Of a stretch of DNA of 64,000 nt, positions 7,968-17,569 are shown piece by piece. The first letter of the stretch is position 1; each line of letters opens with the position of its first letter. The stretch is from positions 124,001-188,000 of the forward strand of contig NZ_AMZN01000015.1 in NCBI RefSeq assembly GCF_000331535.1. Reading direction: 5' to 3'. Origin of the DNA: Fulvivirga imtechensis AK7. GTDB taxonomy: Bacteria > Bacteroidota > Bacteroidia > Cytophagales > Cyclobacteriaceae. The notes beneath the pieces are model-generated. The model did not search any database. It saw only the letters and a program-made list of their open reading frames with translations, and had not been told where the DNA came from. The position numbers were made by a program, and so were the translations under genes.

Positions 7968-8978
7968 ATGGTAAACAGGAATACAAATATCGATGACGAA
8001 CTGATCGCCAAATATCTGGCCGGAGAAACTAATGAAGAAGAGAGTCTTGAAATACAACGCTGGCTCAACGGATCTTCAGAAAATCAGCGCTATTTCGATC
8101 GGCTAAAGAACCTTTGGGAAAAGACGGGGTGGGTAGCGCCACATCAGGAAGCCGATGTAGATGTGGACAGCGGCTGGTCCCGGTTCCAGGAAAAGCTTGG
8201 CGACAGAAGAGGAAAATCAGAAGGTGGAACTAAGATCCGGCCGTTATTCGCATACCTGGCCAGAGTGGCAGCGATATTGGTGTTGGCGGTGTTGGTTTAT
8301 TTTATTTACCACACCTTTTCGAAGGATATCATGGTGGAGCAGGTACTGATGGCGTCTGCAGAAATAAAAACGGATACATTGCCGGACGGCTCTTTGATCT
8401 CTCTGAATAAGAACTCCATACTCACCTATTCAGGATCATTCAATACTGATCAGCGTAGCGTTCAGCTCAAAGGGGAAGCTTTTTTCAATGTAATACCGGA
8501 TAAAAAGAAACCCTTTGTGGTAAAGATTAATAATACCACCATTACAGTGTTAGGGACGTCTTTTTACGTGGAGGCTTATGACAGCCTCGGCTTTATCGAA
8601 GTGGGTGTAGAGGAGGGCCGTGTGAGCGTTGCTTCCATGGGAAATGAGGTAGTACTGAGCGCTGGTGAGCGAGTGTCGGTTAATAAAAGAAGTGGAGGGG
8701 TAACAGCGGTGCAGGCATATGATCCGAACAGCATATATTGGAAATCAGAGACGCTGATCTTTCGGGATGATTCGCTGGAGGAAGTCTTTGCCACATTGGA
8801 AGAGATATATCAGATCAGGATAGAAGTGAGCAATGCAAAGATTCTCAACTGCAGGCTCACCGGTAAATTTTACCAGGAGCCAGTGGACAGGATGTTTGAG
8901 ATCATCGATGCGAATTTTGGGCTCACATCAGAGCGAGCAGGAGATAGATTTATTATTTCAGGTGATGGTTGTGAATAA
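7968..8978 (+). CDS. FecR-family anti-sigma factor
   Basis: A 336-residue membrane anti-sigma factor. Residues 1-60 form the cytoplasmic helical N-terminus that would bind the sigma factor (IAKYLAGETNEEESLEIQRWLNG). A single membrane span lies at about 93-117, the FecR beta-domain follows (TLPDGSLISLNKNSILTY, VLGTSFYVEAY), and a DUF4974-type STN-like end closes the protein (ETLIFRDDSLEEVFATLEEIY). It should hold the upstream FecI-like sigma until a signal comes from the outer membrane. It overlaps the next gene by 14 bases, which implies translational coupling. Confidence 0.92.
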   Translation: MVNRNTNIDDELIAKYLAGETNEEESLEIQRWLNGSSENQRYFDRLKNLWEKTGWVAPHQEADVDVDSGWSRFQEKLGDRRGKSEGGTKIRPLFAYLARVAAILVLAVLVYFIYHTFSKDIMVEQVLMASAEIKTDTLPDGSLISLNKNSILTYSGSFNTDQRSVQLKGEAFFNVIPDKKKPFVVKINNTTITVLGTSFYVEAYDSLGFIEVGVEEGRVSVASMGNEVVLSAGERVSVNKRSGGVTAVQAYDPNSIYWKSETLIFRDDSLEEVFATLEEIYQIRIEVSNAKILNCRLTGKFYQEPVDRMFEIIDANFGLTSERAGDRFIISGDGCE

Positions 8979-10902
8979 TACACTTATTCGAATTCTTTTG
9001 GTTTCACTCTTTTGTGTTTTGAAAGGATATTCGCAAGATAATCTCCTTAAAAGAAAGGTAAAACTGGACGTAGTGGATCAGAAGCCTGAGGAGCTTTTGT
9101 TACGCATTTCCAGCGAAGCAGAGTTTACATTTTCCTATGATGCCTCCATTTTTTCTCAGGAAGAAACAGTATCACTTGCATTGGAAGATGCACCGGTCAA
9201 AACAGCGCTGGACAAAATACTTCCAAAGAATGTTCACTACAAAATCAGCGGCAACCACCTCATTTTACTTAAGCATCTTTCCGCTAGTACGCCAGACAAA
9301 AAAGAAAAATATCTTATCACGGGGCAGGTGTATAATGCCGAAAACAACGTGCCATTAAAAAATACTGTAGTTTATGAGATTAGCAGCCTTGTTTCTGTAA
9401 TTACAGATCATAACGGGGCGTTTTCAATGTCCGTACCTACCCAATTTGAGCAGTTAGGGTTGTCTTTTAGTCAGAAATCAGTGCAGGATACAGTTATTTT
9501 GCTTCCTGCCGGTGACCAGGAAGTGGTGCTTTCACTGAACCCCGCAAAAAATGTGATACCCGCGGTCAGTATCAAAGAGCTGCCGCTAGGAACACTACCC
9601 CCGGTGGAGACTTTATCCTTTGTTCAGCAGGTGGTTTCCAGACAGTCATTGTTACGAACTAAAAATACCGACCTTGCCCTTCAAACGACTGCTCAGGTTT
9701 CATTTGTGCCTGTTATAGGCACCAACCTTAAAATGGGCGGATTGATAGAAAATAAATACTCCCTCAATATATTGGTAGGTTATGCACGCGGGGTTGGCGT
9801 TTTTGAACTGGGAGGTCTGTTTAACATTATTAGGGAAGACGTGAAAGGGGCTCAGATAAGTGGGTTGGGAAATTTTGTGGGTGGCGATACCCATGGCCTT
9901 CAACTTGGCGGACTGTTCAATCACAACAGAGGAGCACTCCGGGGATTACAGATTGGCGGCATCAACAATATGCTAATTGACTCACTAAAAGGCGTACAGT
10001 TTGCCGGTATCAACAATATTCTAAAAGGCGGAATGAAGGGGTGGCAAATAACAGGTATCAATAACCTAACCACCGGAAATGTTGATGGCGTTCAGTTTGC
10101 CGGGTTGACTAATGTGGCCCTGGAAGATGTGAGAAAGATACAAGTGGCCGGATTGGTCAACAAAGGCAGAAATGTCGAAGGCCTGCAGTTTGCCGGACTG
10201 GTAAATTTGGCTAAAGAGGATATTAAAGGAGTTCAACTGGCGGGACTCATCAACAAGGCCCGGAATGTCAAAGCCGTTCAGTTTGCCGGTCTTGGTAACG
10301 CGGCAGACACGGTGTTTGGAGCCCAGCTTGCCGGACTTTTAAATCATTCCCGGTACTCGGAAGGTGCGCAGTTGGCATTGATCAATATTGCAGATTCCGT
10401 TTCAGGAATTCCTATTGGCCTCTTCAGCTATGTAAAAAAGGGTTTGCAAGTGCTGGAATTTTCCTCTAATGAAATTACCCCTGTCAACATGGCTTTTAAA
10501 ACCGGGGTAAGGAGGTTTTACAATATCTTTTCGGGTGGATATGGTGACTGGGGTGGTAGCAGCAGATGGAGCTTTGGTTATGGTTTTGGCACAGAGCGGT
10601 ATCTGACCGATAAATTATTGCTAAACCTGGAATATAACGCCTATTGGGTCAATGAAAAGGAGGCATTTCAAACAGATTTGAGCCTGCTTAACCGGCTGGG
10701 TGTCTTTTTCGGACAGCGAAAACAGAAAGGGATCAGTATGTCAGGAGGTCCTGCCGTTAATATTTGGCTTTCGGAATGGCGAGACCCTGATAGTGGCGCT
10801 TACCTCACCCAATTGGCTCCTTATAAAATTGCAGAAGAAAATCTGGGTACTACACTTCTCCAAATGTGGATCGGAGGAAAATTAGCTGTTCGGTTAAATT
10901 AG
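8965..10902 (+). CDS. STN domain protein with LA_2272-like surface repeats
   Basis: A protein of about 645 residues. The frame is open upstream to 8833, but ATG 8965 gives a good signal peptide (TLIRILLVSLFCVLKGYSQ), so it is preferred. Residues 35-105 form a secretin/TonB short N-terminal (STN) domain, followed by a carboxypeptidase-regulatory-like beta domain (ITGQVYNAENNVPLKNTVVY). Residues 275-482 hold about 13 repeats of about 16 residues of the form GVQFAGLxN, as in LA_2272-type surface repeat proteins, and the end looks like a beta-barrel. It overlaps fecR and precedes a TonB receptor. STN domains usually signal to FecR, so it may be the sensing partner here, which is an inference. Confidence 0.75.
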   Translation: MVVNNTLIRILLVSLFCVLKGYSQDNLLKRKVKLDVVDQKPEELLLRISSEAEFTFSYDASIFSQEETVSLALEDAPVKTALDKILPKNVHYKISGNHLILLKHLSASTPDKKEKYLITGQVYNAENNVPLKNTVVYEISSLVSVITDHNGAFSMSVPTQFEQLGLSFSQKSVQDTVILLPAGDQEVVLSLNPAKNVIPAVSIKELPLGTLPPVETLSFVQQVVSRQSLLRTKNTDLALQTTAQVSFVPVIGTNLKMGGLIENKYSLNILVGYARGVGVFELGGLFNIIREDVKGAQISGLGNFVGGDTHGLQLGGLFNHNRGALRGLQIGGINNMLIDSLKGVQFAGINNILKGGMKGWQITGINNLTTGNVDGVQFAGLTNVALEDVRKIQVAGLVNKGRNVEGLQFAGLVNLAKEDIKGVQLAGLINKARNVKAVQFAGLGNAADTVFGAQLAGLLNHSRYSEGAQLALINIADSVSGIPIGLFSYVKKGLQVLEFSSNEITPVNMAFKTGVRRFYNIFSGGYGDWGGSSRWSFGYGFGTERYLTDKLLLNLEYNAYWVNEKEAFQTDLSLLNRLGVFFGQRKQKGISMSGGPAVNIWLSEWRDPDSGAYLTQLAPYKIAEENLGTTLLQMWIGGKLAVRLN

Positions 10903-11104
10903 ACTAGTGCTTTGATACCAACAACAGAGTACACGAGAAGCAGAGTGAGCAGAGAATTTTTATTTCTGTTTTTTCTCCCGGAATCCCAATATCCTCTACT
11001 TGTAATTTATAACATCCCTGAAATAAAAAATATTTTTATAGTGTAAGGGTAAACCTGACCATAGTTGTCTTGTCATTGTAAAATCAAAAAATGATAAAAT
11101 AACT

Positions 11105-13474
11105 ATGAATTGTAAATCAATGAAGATCGTTATTGTGGCGCAGGTGTTTTTATGCATCTTATGTTCAAATCTTCTGCAGGCACAGGACCTGTTTCAGACC
11201 GTGCGGGGAAGAATTATCGATCAGGATTCCCGCATGCCCTTGCCGGGCGCCAATGTAGTGGTGATAGGATCGGATCCGATCCTGGGGTCGAGTACTGATC
11301 TGGACGGTGCCTTTAAAATAGAGAAAGTACTGTTGGGTAGGATCTCATTAATCATCACTTATGTGGGCTATGAAGAGAAGGTGATCCCCAATATTCTTGT
11401 TACCTCTGGCAAAGAAGTGGTGCTGGATGTTGCGCTAAATGAGTCGCTCACCAAAATGGAAGAAATTGTTATCTCGGCAGATAAAGATAAGTCTGAAATA
11501 GCTAATGAGATGGCTTTGGTGAGCGCCCGGGGCTTTACCGTAGAGGAGACGAAACGTTATGCCGGCTCCTTTAACGATCCTGCCAGAATGGTGGCCGGCT
11601 ATGCGGGAGTAAGCGGTGATGCCTCCGGGAATAACTTTATCATTGTGAGAGGCAACTCTCCAAAAGGGATCCAGTGGAGATTGGAGGGCATAGAGATTCC
11701 TAATCCCAACCACTTTTCCGATGAAGGCGCTACTGGTGGTCCTATCAATGCCCTTAACAGCGCAATGTTGGCCAATTCGGAGTTTTATACGGGAGCATTT
11801 GCACCGGAATATGGCAATGCGCTGTCAGGGGTATTTGATATGAGGTTGAGAAAAGGAAACAATGAACAACACGAGTACAGTGTTTCAGTGGGCGCACTGG
11901 GCACGGAGGCAACAGCCGAAGGGCCATTTGTCAAAGGTGGGAAGTCTTCATTTTTACTTAACTACAGGTACTCCACCTTGACTATTCTTGATGAACTGGG
12001 GTTGGTAGATTTTGACGGTGTTCCGAAATACCAGGACATATCTTTTAAACTTTATTTCCCAACCAGATCTTTGGGCACCTTTTCAGTTTTCGGATTGGGA
12101 GGAAAGAGCTCCATCATTTCCAAAGAGTATGATGAAGAGGATGAAGACAAGCTTCTGGAACAGGGCGACTACCAGGCAGATATGGGCGTGGTGGGAGTAA
12201 CGCAGTATTGGCCGGTAGGCGCGAAAACTTACTTACAGAACAGTTTGTCGGTGTCTCAAAACGGCAGTGGCTATGTGGGTTATGAACCAGACGATCAGAG
12301 CAACCTGGTGCAGTTGGATAATGCCCAATTGGATAAAAATACCATCAAGGCTTCTACAACATTAAATCATAAATTTGATGCAAGGCACAACCTGCAGGCC
12401 GGGATCATTTATACGCATCACTATTTCGACTTCTACAATGAATATTTTGAAAGCAGCACTAATAGCTTTGTTATAAACCAAAATATTGATGGTGATGCGG
12501 GGCATTATCAGGGGTTTGTAAGTTGGAAATACCGTCCGTGGGAGGACCTTTCTTTTGTCAGTGGAGTCCATGCACATAGCACTACCCTAAATGACGAGCT
12601 TTCCATTGAACCGCGGGTAAGCATGAGATGGCAGTTTCACCCCAGGCAAGCGCTTACAGCCAGTTGGGGGATACATGGTAAAATGGAATCATTGACCAAT
12701 TACTACAGCATCATAACCGATGAAGCAGGCAATGTCTCCAAGCCGAATATTGACATTGGATTTTCAAAAGCCAGGCACTACGTGGTGGGTTATGAAAACA
12801 AGCTGGGTATCAACCTGCTCTTTAAAGCAGAGGCCTATTACCAGCAATTGTACAATTTGCCGGTGGAGAACCTGGCCGGTAGCTCATACTCTTTGGTCAA
12901 CCAGGTGGAGTGGTTTACCGATAGAAGACTTGTGAATGAAGGTACAGGTGAAAATGTGGGTCTTGAACTGACCATGGAACGGTATTTTGCTGATAATTAC
13001 TTCTTTATGGTCACAGGTTCTATATATGATTCTAAATATAAAGCTATGGATGGAGTGGAAAGAGACAGCCGGTTCAATGGCAACTACATTGGCAATCTGT
13101 TATTCGGGAAAGAATTCGAAATAAATAGCCGTGGAGATAAGAAAAAAGTGATGGGAATCAATACAAAAATCTCCCTGCTTGGTGCCAGAAGGTATACTCC
13201 TATCGATCTTGAAGCATCGATCGCAGAGGGCAAGACGGTGTGGTTTGAAGACCGGGCTTTTTCAGAAAGGGGAGATGACGTATTTATTGCCAACCTGGGC
13301 ATCACCTATAGGATTGATAGAAAGCGAACCAGCCAGGAACTTAAGCTGGATATACAGAATGTCACAAACAGTGCAGCCAGGATAGAGCAATACTATAGCG
13401 ATCTGACTGGAAAGGTTGAATGGCAGGATCAACTTCCATTATTGCCGGTTCTAATATATACTTTACATTTTTGA
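11105..13474 (+). CDS. TonB-dependent outer-membrane receptor
   Basis: A 789-residue outer-membrane receptor. A signal peptide (residues 1-26, ending LLQAQ) is followed by a carboxypeptidase-regulatory-like domain (VRGRIIDQDSRMPLPGANVVV, 34-115), a plug domain (about 130-245, FIIVRGNSPKGIQWRLEGIE) and a 22-strand-type barrel ending in LLPVLIYTLHF with a terminal Phe. It has no STN domain of its own; the preceding gene carries one. Substrate is unknown. The 200 bases before it hold no gene and may contain its own promoter. It probably imports or senses the signal for the sigma/FecR system. Confidence 0.9.
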   Translation: MNCKSMKIVIVAQVFLCILCSNLLQAQDLFQTVRGRIIDQDSRMPLPGANVVVIGSDPILGSSTDLDGAFKIEKVLLGRISLIITYVGYEEKVIPNILVTSGKEVVLDVALNESLTKMEEIVISADKDKSEIANEMALVSARGFTVEETKRYAGSFNDPARMVAGYAGVSGDASGNNFIIVRGNSPKGIQWRLEGIEIPNPNHFSDEGATGGPINALNSAMLANSEFYTGAFAPEYGNALSGVFDMRLRKGNNEQHEYSVSVGALGTEATAEGPFVKGGKSSFLLNYRYSTLTILDELGLVDFDGVPKYQDISFKLYFPTRSLGTFSVFGLGGKSSIISKEYDEEDEDKLLEQGDYQADMGVVGVTQYWPVGAKTYLQNSLSVSQNGSGYVGYEPDDQSNLVQLDNAQLDKNTIKASTTLNHKFDARHNLQAGIIYTHHYFDFYNEYFESSTNSFVINQNIDGDAGHYQGFVSWKYRPWEDLSFVSGVHAHSTTLNDELSIEPRVSMRWQFHPRQALTASWGIHGKMESLTNYYSIITDEAGNVSKPNIDIGFSKARHYVVGYENKLGINLLFKAEAYYQQLYNLPVENLAGSSYSLVNQVEWFTDRRLVNEGTGENVGLELTMERYFADNYFFMVTGSIYDSKYKAMDGVERDSRFNGNYIGNLLFGKEFEINSRGDKKKVMGINTKISLLGARRYTPIDLEASIAEGKTVWFEDRAFSERGDDVFIANLGITYRIDRKRTSQELKLDIQNVTNSAARIEQYYSDLTGKVEWQDQLPLLPVLIYTLHF

Positions 13475-13631
13475 TGCAATGTAATGACATATGATCTTGT
13501 CCACTCAGCTCTCAGGCTTAAACCATACACCTAGCTCTTCGCCCTCTGCACTTAGCTCTTTGCCCCTCTATGGGTAACAAAAATTAATAATCTTGATATA
13601 GGGTTGATCGCGGGCTGTTGCCAGTGGTTAT

Positions 13632-13663
13632 GCGGAAGCCGAAAAGCAGTAACAGAGTAGGCA
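13632..13663 (+). promoter_or_regulatory. Conserved element upstream of the first RiPP-like gene
   Basis: A 32-base stretch beginning GCGGAAGCCGAAAAGCA and ending ACAGAGTAGGCA lies with its first base exactly 52 bases before the start codon at 13684. It recurs at 18433-18462, again with its first base exactly 52 bases before the second precursor gene, with only a small indel. The position suggests a 5'-untranslated control element or regulator site; its function is unknown. Confidence 0.6.
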
Positions 13664-13683
13664 AACCATAAAAACCTATAAAA

Positions 13684-13881
13684 ATGAAAAAGTTAAATTT
13701 AAACCAGTTGGAAGTAAGAAGTTTCATCACTGCCATGAAGGATGAAAATGGTATTCAAACCGTTAAAGGAGGTATTTCCGGGGGTGCATGCCAGCCTGTA
13801 GAGGCTTATCCGGTTGACATAGAGTGGGCATTGGGCACTCGTGGCGGCTGCACGCAGTGGGAAAACATGTGTAACGGTTAA
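13684..13881 (+). CDS. RiPP-like precursor peptide 1 (pinensin-type lanthipeptide leader)
   Basis: A 65-residue peptide. The leader starts MKKLNLNQLEVRSFITA and ends at Gly-Gly (29-30). The predicted core begins ISGGAC and ends TRGGCTQWENMCNG. The core has exactly three Ser/Thr (32, 52, 57) and three Cys (36, 56, 63), each Cys placed 4, 4 and 6 residues after a Ser/Thr, as expected for lanthionine rings. The leader resembles those of pinensin-family class I lanthipeptides of Bacteroidota, from memory and not from a search. A close paralogue lies at 18485. No LanB/LanC-type enzyme is in the window, so modification is an inference; disulfide-bonded or signalling peptides are alternatives. Confidence 0.72.
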   Translation: MKKLNLNQLEVRSFITAMKDENGIQTVKGGISGGACQPVEAYPVDIEWALGTRGGCTQWENMCNG

Positions 13882-13885
13882 TTCC

Positions 13886-13917
13886 TTTTCCCGGCCTGCT
13901 GGATCAGGCCGGGAAAA
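13886..13917 (+). terminator. Hairpin after RiPP-like gene 1
   Basis: A perfect 13-bp stem (TTTTCCCGGCCTG / CAGGCCGGGAAAA) with a 6-base loop begins 5 bases after the stop codon. No clear T-run follows, so it could act as a terminator or protect the 3' end of a small abundant transcript. The second precursor gene has a hairpin at the same relative place. Confidence 0.6.
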
Positions 13918-14015
13918 AATATTATCCGATTTATCTTTAGAAAGCCATCGCACCACTCATCCCATTGCCTGTATTCAAAAGTTCGACAAATGGTTATCTT
14001 TATTCTATTAGTTGA

Positions 14016-14573
14016 ATGTACTCCCAGATGACAGATCTTACTAAAATAACTATTCGTCAGGTAGGCCGCGGCGATCTTCCGGCACTGCAGCAAATCGGCA
14101 AAACGACTTTTATCGAAGCCTTCGGTGCTGCCAATTCTCCTGCTAATATGGAAAAATACCTGAGTGAAAAATTCAGCATGGAAGCAATAGCCATGGAAGT
14201 AGGGGATCCTGAGTCACTATTTTTCTTTGCGGAATCGGCTGGAGAAGCTTTAGGTTACTTAAAAGTGAATTTTGGTGCGGCCCAAACCGAACCTCTACCC
14301 GGTAAGTCACTGGAAATTGAACGGATATATGTTTTGGCAGATTATTACGGGCAGGGAGTGGGAAAACTCTTATTCAACAAAGCACTTGATATTGCCGGAG
14401 AGAAGGCTATGGATGTAATATGGCTGGGTGTATGGGAAGAAAACCCCCGCGCGATCAGGTTTTACGAGAAAAATGGCTTCAAGGAGTTTGGCAGGCATAA
14501 GTTTATGTTGGGTGACGATGAGCAGATTGATATTATGATGAGGCTTGAGATATCCATGATACCGAACCGTTAG
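14016..14573 (+). CDS. GNAT-family N-acetyltransferase
   Basis: A 185-residue GCN5-related acetyltransferase. The acetyl-CoA site is visible as ERIYVLADYYGQGVGKLLFNKAL (motif A), followed by VIWLGVWEENPRAIRFYEKNGFKEFGRHKF (motif B). Family members of this shape include SpeG/PaiA-like polyamine acetyltransferases; WLGVWEENPRAIRFYEK resembles PaiA. The substrate is not determined. ATG 14016 or ATG 14028 could be the start. It lies between the first precursor peptide and the two-component pair. A role in peptide acetylation or self-protection is possible but unsupported. Confidence 0.85.
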   Translation: MYSQMTDLTKITIRQVGRGDLPALQQIGKTTFIEAFGAANSPANMEKYLSEKFSMEAIAMEVGDPESLFFFAESAGEALGYLKVNFGAAQTEPLPGKSLEIERIYVLADYYGQGVGKLLFNKALDIAGEKAMDVIWLGVWEENPRAIRFYEKNGFKEFGRHKFMLGDDEQIDIMMRLEISMIPNR

Positions 14574-14593
14574 ATTTACTATATTGCCAGGAA

Positions 14594-17518
14594 ATGATAT
14601 ATCTGGCTTTAAGATCACTCATACCTATCCTGTTATTCCCGGGTTTCATCGCGGGCGCTTTTGCGCAACAGCATGCCTTCAGGCAATTTAGTGTAGATGA
14701 AGGTTTGCCTAGTTCCGAGGTTTACAATATCTATCAATCCGATGAAGGTTACATTTACTTTACAACAGACAGAGGTATAAGCAGGTATGACGGATATAAG
14801 TTTCGGAATTACTCACTTCGGGATGGACTGCCGGGTAACACAGTTTTCGGTGGTTATAAACACAGCAACCAGACCATTTATTTTTATACTTATGAAGGTG
14901 ATATCTTCTATCCGTTCGATGATCAGATAAAGGTGATCAGTGTAGGTGAGCTGAAGGAGCAGATGTCATTCCGAAGGGTTATTCAGAATTTAATGATAGA
15001 CGAACACGGAAGCGTGTGGATTGTGATAACAGGACACGAGAAAGGTTTTTTTGAGATAGATACCCTTGGTCACTTCAAAAAGGATATTCTTCTTCATCCT
15101 TCCTCATCTATTCAAATGAAGTATTCCGGTGATGGAAAATATCTCTGTGCCTACTATGAAGACGCGGATAGTACTATCCTGCACTTGTCTGATGGCCGTG
15201 CGCTTGATATCACCAGTATTATTAAAAAAGAAAATATAGATACTGCGGATATTCTTAGTGCTATAGAGAAAGGTCAGGCGTTGTACCTCGTGTTTAAATT
15301 CGGCTTAATGCACTTAAACACCATCAATCACGACTATATCTACTTGCCATACCAGGAAGAACTGGTTAAAAACATGTATATCGATACGGATAATAGTTTA
15401 TGGATAGGACATGCGCAGAGAGGTATACTTCGGTTTCCTGATGCCGATCTGAGCAGGTCGCCAGAAAGGCTGTTGGACGGTGAAACGGTAACAGCTTTTT
15501 ATGAAGATACCGAAGGTGGGAAATGGTTTTCTACATTGGACAATGGCGTTTACTACATGCCCTGGAATGACCTTTACTATTACAATGATATTGATGGAAT
15601 GTGCAAAACAATTGCTGTTAATAATAATAATGAGATCTGGGCCGGATTTACCAAGGGGACGATAATCAATTATCGCGAGGGAAATTCTCCAAATATTTAC
15701 AGGCTTCCCTTTAGTGACAAAAGGCTGGGCGCCATCCAATCATTTTGTGAAAATAAAGAACGGCTCTATGCAGTATGCTCTAACCTTGTTTATGACATCA
15801 CTGATGGAGTTATACAGGGCTCTGAATTTAGTGATGCCTACGTTCGCAAGCTGGTGAACGATGGTGATAATATGTGGGGACTGGGTAATGGTTTCTACCT
15901 CTTCAAAGATGATAGCATCAGCTACTCTTCCGAGCTGGAAAATTCTTTTGGAGAGTGGACCACCACTTTGACAAGGGTATCCGACTCGTTGTGTATTGTC
16001 GGCTCTTTTTCGGGGCTTTATGCATTTGATGGCTCAGGCGTCAGGCCTTACCACCGGGAGAAAAGCCCGCTGTTTTCCCAAAGGATTAGCGACATAGAAT
16101 TTGCAGGAAGGAACAGGATATTCTCTACCATTGGCAACGGGCTGCTGATTGAAAATGATTCTGCTATAATACACGTGCAAAAAGACAGTGGAGGAGTGCT
16201 CAGCAATGTATGTAATGCTGTATTTGTTGAAAACGACTCCACGTTTTGGGTGGCTACCAATGAAGGTATCAATACCATATTTATCAGGAACGATCCGGAC
16301 GGTACATTTAGTTATGAAGTAAAAGGTGTCACCAGGGAAGATGGACTGAGGTCAAATGAGGTATACGATCTTCTGGTGAAAGATGACCAGGTTTGGGCAG
16401 GCACCAACCTTGGTCTGGTGCGGTTTGGAAAGGACATGTACAACTACGGGAAATACACCTTGCCTGTTATCTTAAATTATTTTAAAGCTGGTGATCAGGA
16501 AAAGGACATCTCACACCTGTTAGAGCTATCAAGCGATCATAACAGTATTGAACTTAGCTATACCGCACTGTTTTTTAAGAATCCGGATAAGATCATGTAT
16601 CGCTACCGGCTGCAACCGGACCGGGAATGGTCCTATACCAAAAACACACGGATAAATCTACTCAACCTGGCTGAAAGAAGATATGATCTACAACTTGAGG
16701 CTTCTATTGACAATGTTCATTGGTTTGGTTTGGACAACAATATCTCCTTTATCATCTATCCGCCATTATGGCGCTCTACCGGTTTTCAAATTGGCTATTT
16801 TATTGTTGGAGGTGTACTGCTTTGGCTGGTGTTTTATTACCAGTTTTCGATATTTAAGAAACGAGCCGTACTGAAGCGGAAGGCCTTTGAAGCAGAGCAA
16901 AAGGCATTAAGGGCTCAGATCAACCCCCACTTTATATTTAATTCCCTGAATTCGATCAACAGCTTTATATTGAATAACGATAAATTGATTGCCAGCCAAT
17001 ACCTGGCTAAGTTTGCCGGGCTAATGAGACAGATGCTGGATAATTCAGCAGAGGTTACCATAGCACTTAGAAAAGAGATCAATGCCCTGGCATCATATAT
17101 GGCTATGGAGGCATTACGGGTTGAAAACAAATTTGATTTTTCCATTACCCATGATCCGGGGCTGGATATTGATAAATGCTTTATTTCACCCATGCTGATA
17201 CAACCATTTGTGGAAAATGCGATCTGGCATGGAGTGATGCCTCTGAATAGTCGAAAGGGGTTTATCACTGTGCATTTTACACAGTTGTCTGCCAAAAGGA
17301 TATTGTGTGTGGTGGACGACAATGGGGTTGGGCGTGATGGGCAGGATAGTAGTGGAAAGCCCAGGCACAGGTCTCATGGAATATCGTTGATCAGGAACAG
17401 GCTGGCGATCATCAGTGAAATTCGTAAAGCAGACTACCATATAGAAGCTGTCGATAAGAAGTGCAAGGACGGGAGTGCGGCAGGAACAAAAATCAAATTG
17501 GTATTACCGGCTAATTAG
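14594..17518 (+). CDS. LytS-type histidine kinase with periplasmic beta-propeller sensor
   Basis: A 974-residue sensor kinase. A signal peptide (residues 1-24) precedes a long two-component-regulator propeller region (about 30-640, with repeats such as GLPSSEVYNIYQSDEGYIYFT). A Y_Y_Y domain follows (about 654-707), then one membrane span (733-752). The cytoplasmic His_kinase domain has ALRAQINPHFIFNSLNSINS with the phosphorylated His at 779, and an ATPase domain with PFVENAIWHG and VDDNGVGRD. It should phosphorylate the LytTR regulator starting 51 bases downstream. In Bacteroidota such kinases usually sense envelope or extracellular cues. It sits between the two small precursor genes. Confidence 0.92.
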   Translation: MIYLALRSLIPILLFPGFIAGAFAQQHAFRQFSVDEGLPSSEVYNIYQSDEGYIYFTTDRGISRYDGYKFRNYSLRDGLPGNTVFGGYKHSNQTIYFYTYEGDIFYPFDDQIKVISVGELKEQMSFRRVIQNLMIDEHGSVWIVITGHEKGFFEIDTLGHFKKDILLHPSSSIQMKYSGDGKYLCAYYEDADSTILHLSDGRALDITSIIKKENIDTADILSAIEKGQALYLVFKFGLMHLNTINHDYIYLPYQEELVKNMYIDTDNSLWIGHAQRGILRFPDADLSRSPERLLDGETVTAFYEDTEGGKWFSTLDNGVYYMPWNDLYYYNDIDGMCKTIAVNNNNEIWAGFTKGTIINYREGNSPNIYRLPFSDKRLGAIQSFCENKERLYAVCSNLVYDITDGVIQGSEFSDAYVRKLVNDGDNMWGLGNGFYLFKDDSISYSSELENSFGEWTTTLTRVSDSLCIVGSFSGLYAFDGSGVRPYHREKSPLFSQRISDIEFAGRNRIFSTIGNGLLIENDSAIIHVQKDSGGVLSNVCNAVFVENDSTFWVATNEGINTIFIRNDPDGTFSYEVKGVTREDGLRSNEVYDLLVKDDQVWAGTNLGLVRFGKDMYNYGKYTLPVILNYFKAGDQEKDISHLLELSSDHNSIELSYTALFFKNPDKIMYRYRLQPDREWSYTKNTRINLLNLAERRYDLQLEASIDNVHWFGLDNNISFIIYPPLWRSTGFQIGYFIVGGVLLWLVFYYQFSIFKKRAVLKRKAFEAEQKALRAQINPHFIFNSLNSINSFILNNDKLIASQYLAKFAGLMRQMLDNSAEVTIALRKEINALASYMAMEALRVENKFDFSITHDPGLDIDKCFISPMLIQPFVENAIWHGVMPLNSRKGFITVHFTQLSAKRILCVVDDNGVGRDGQDSSGKPRHRSHGISLIRNRLAIISEIRKADYHIEAVDKKCKDGSAAGTKIKLVLPAN

Positions 17519-17569
17519 GGTGTGAAAGCCTCTAAGTGGCTAAAGAAGAACGTCAATGTTTAAACTACT

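Noticed and set aside
13684-13881. Reading the two small peptides as bacteriocins of the double-glycine ABC-exported class II type
   Set aside because: The Gly-Gly site fits, but the leader lacks the usual class II spacing of hydrophobic residues and no C39-peptidase exporter is encoded nearby; the lanthipeptide-like reading fits better but remains unproven.
13886-13917. Classical intrinsic terminator after precursor 1
   Set aside because: The stem is strong but followed by A's rather than T's on the plus strand, so the simple terminator label is only tentative; it is listed as a hairpin.
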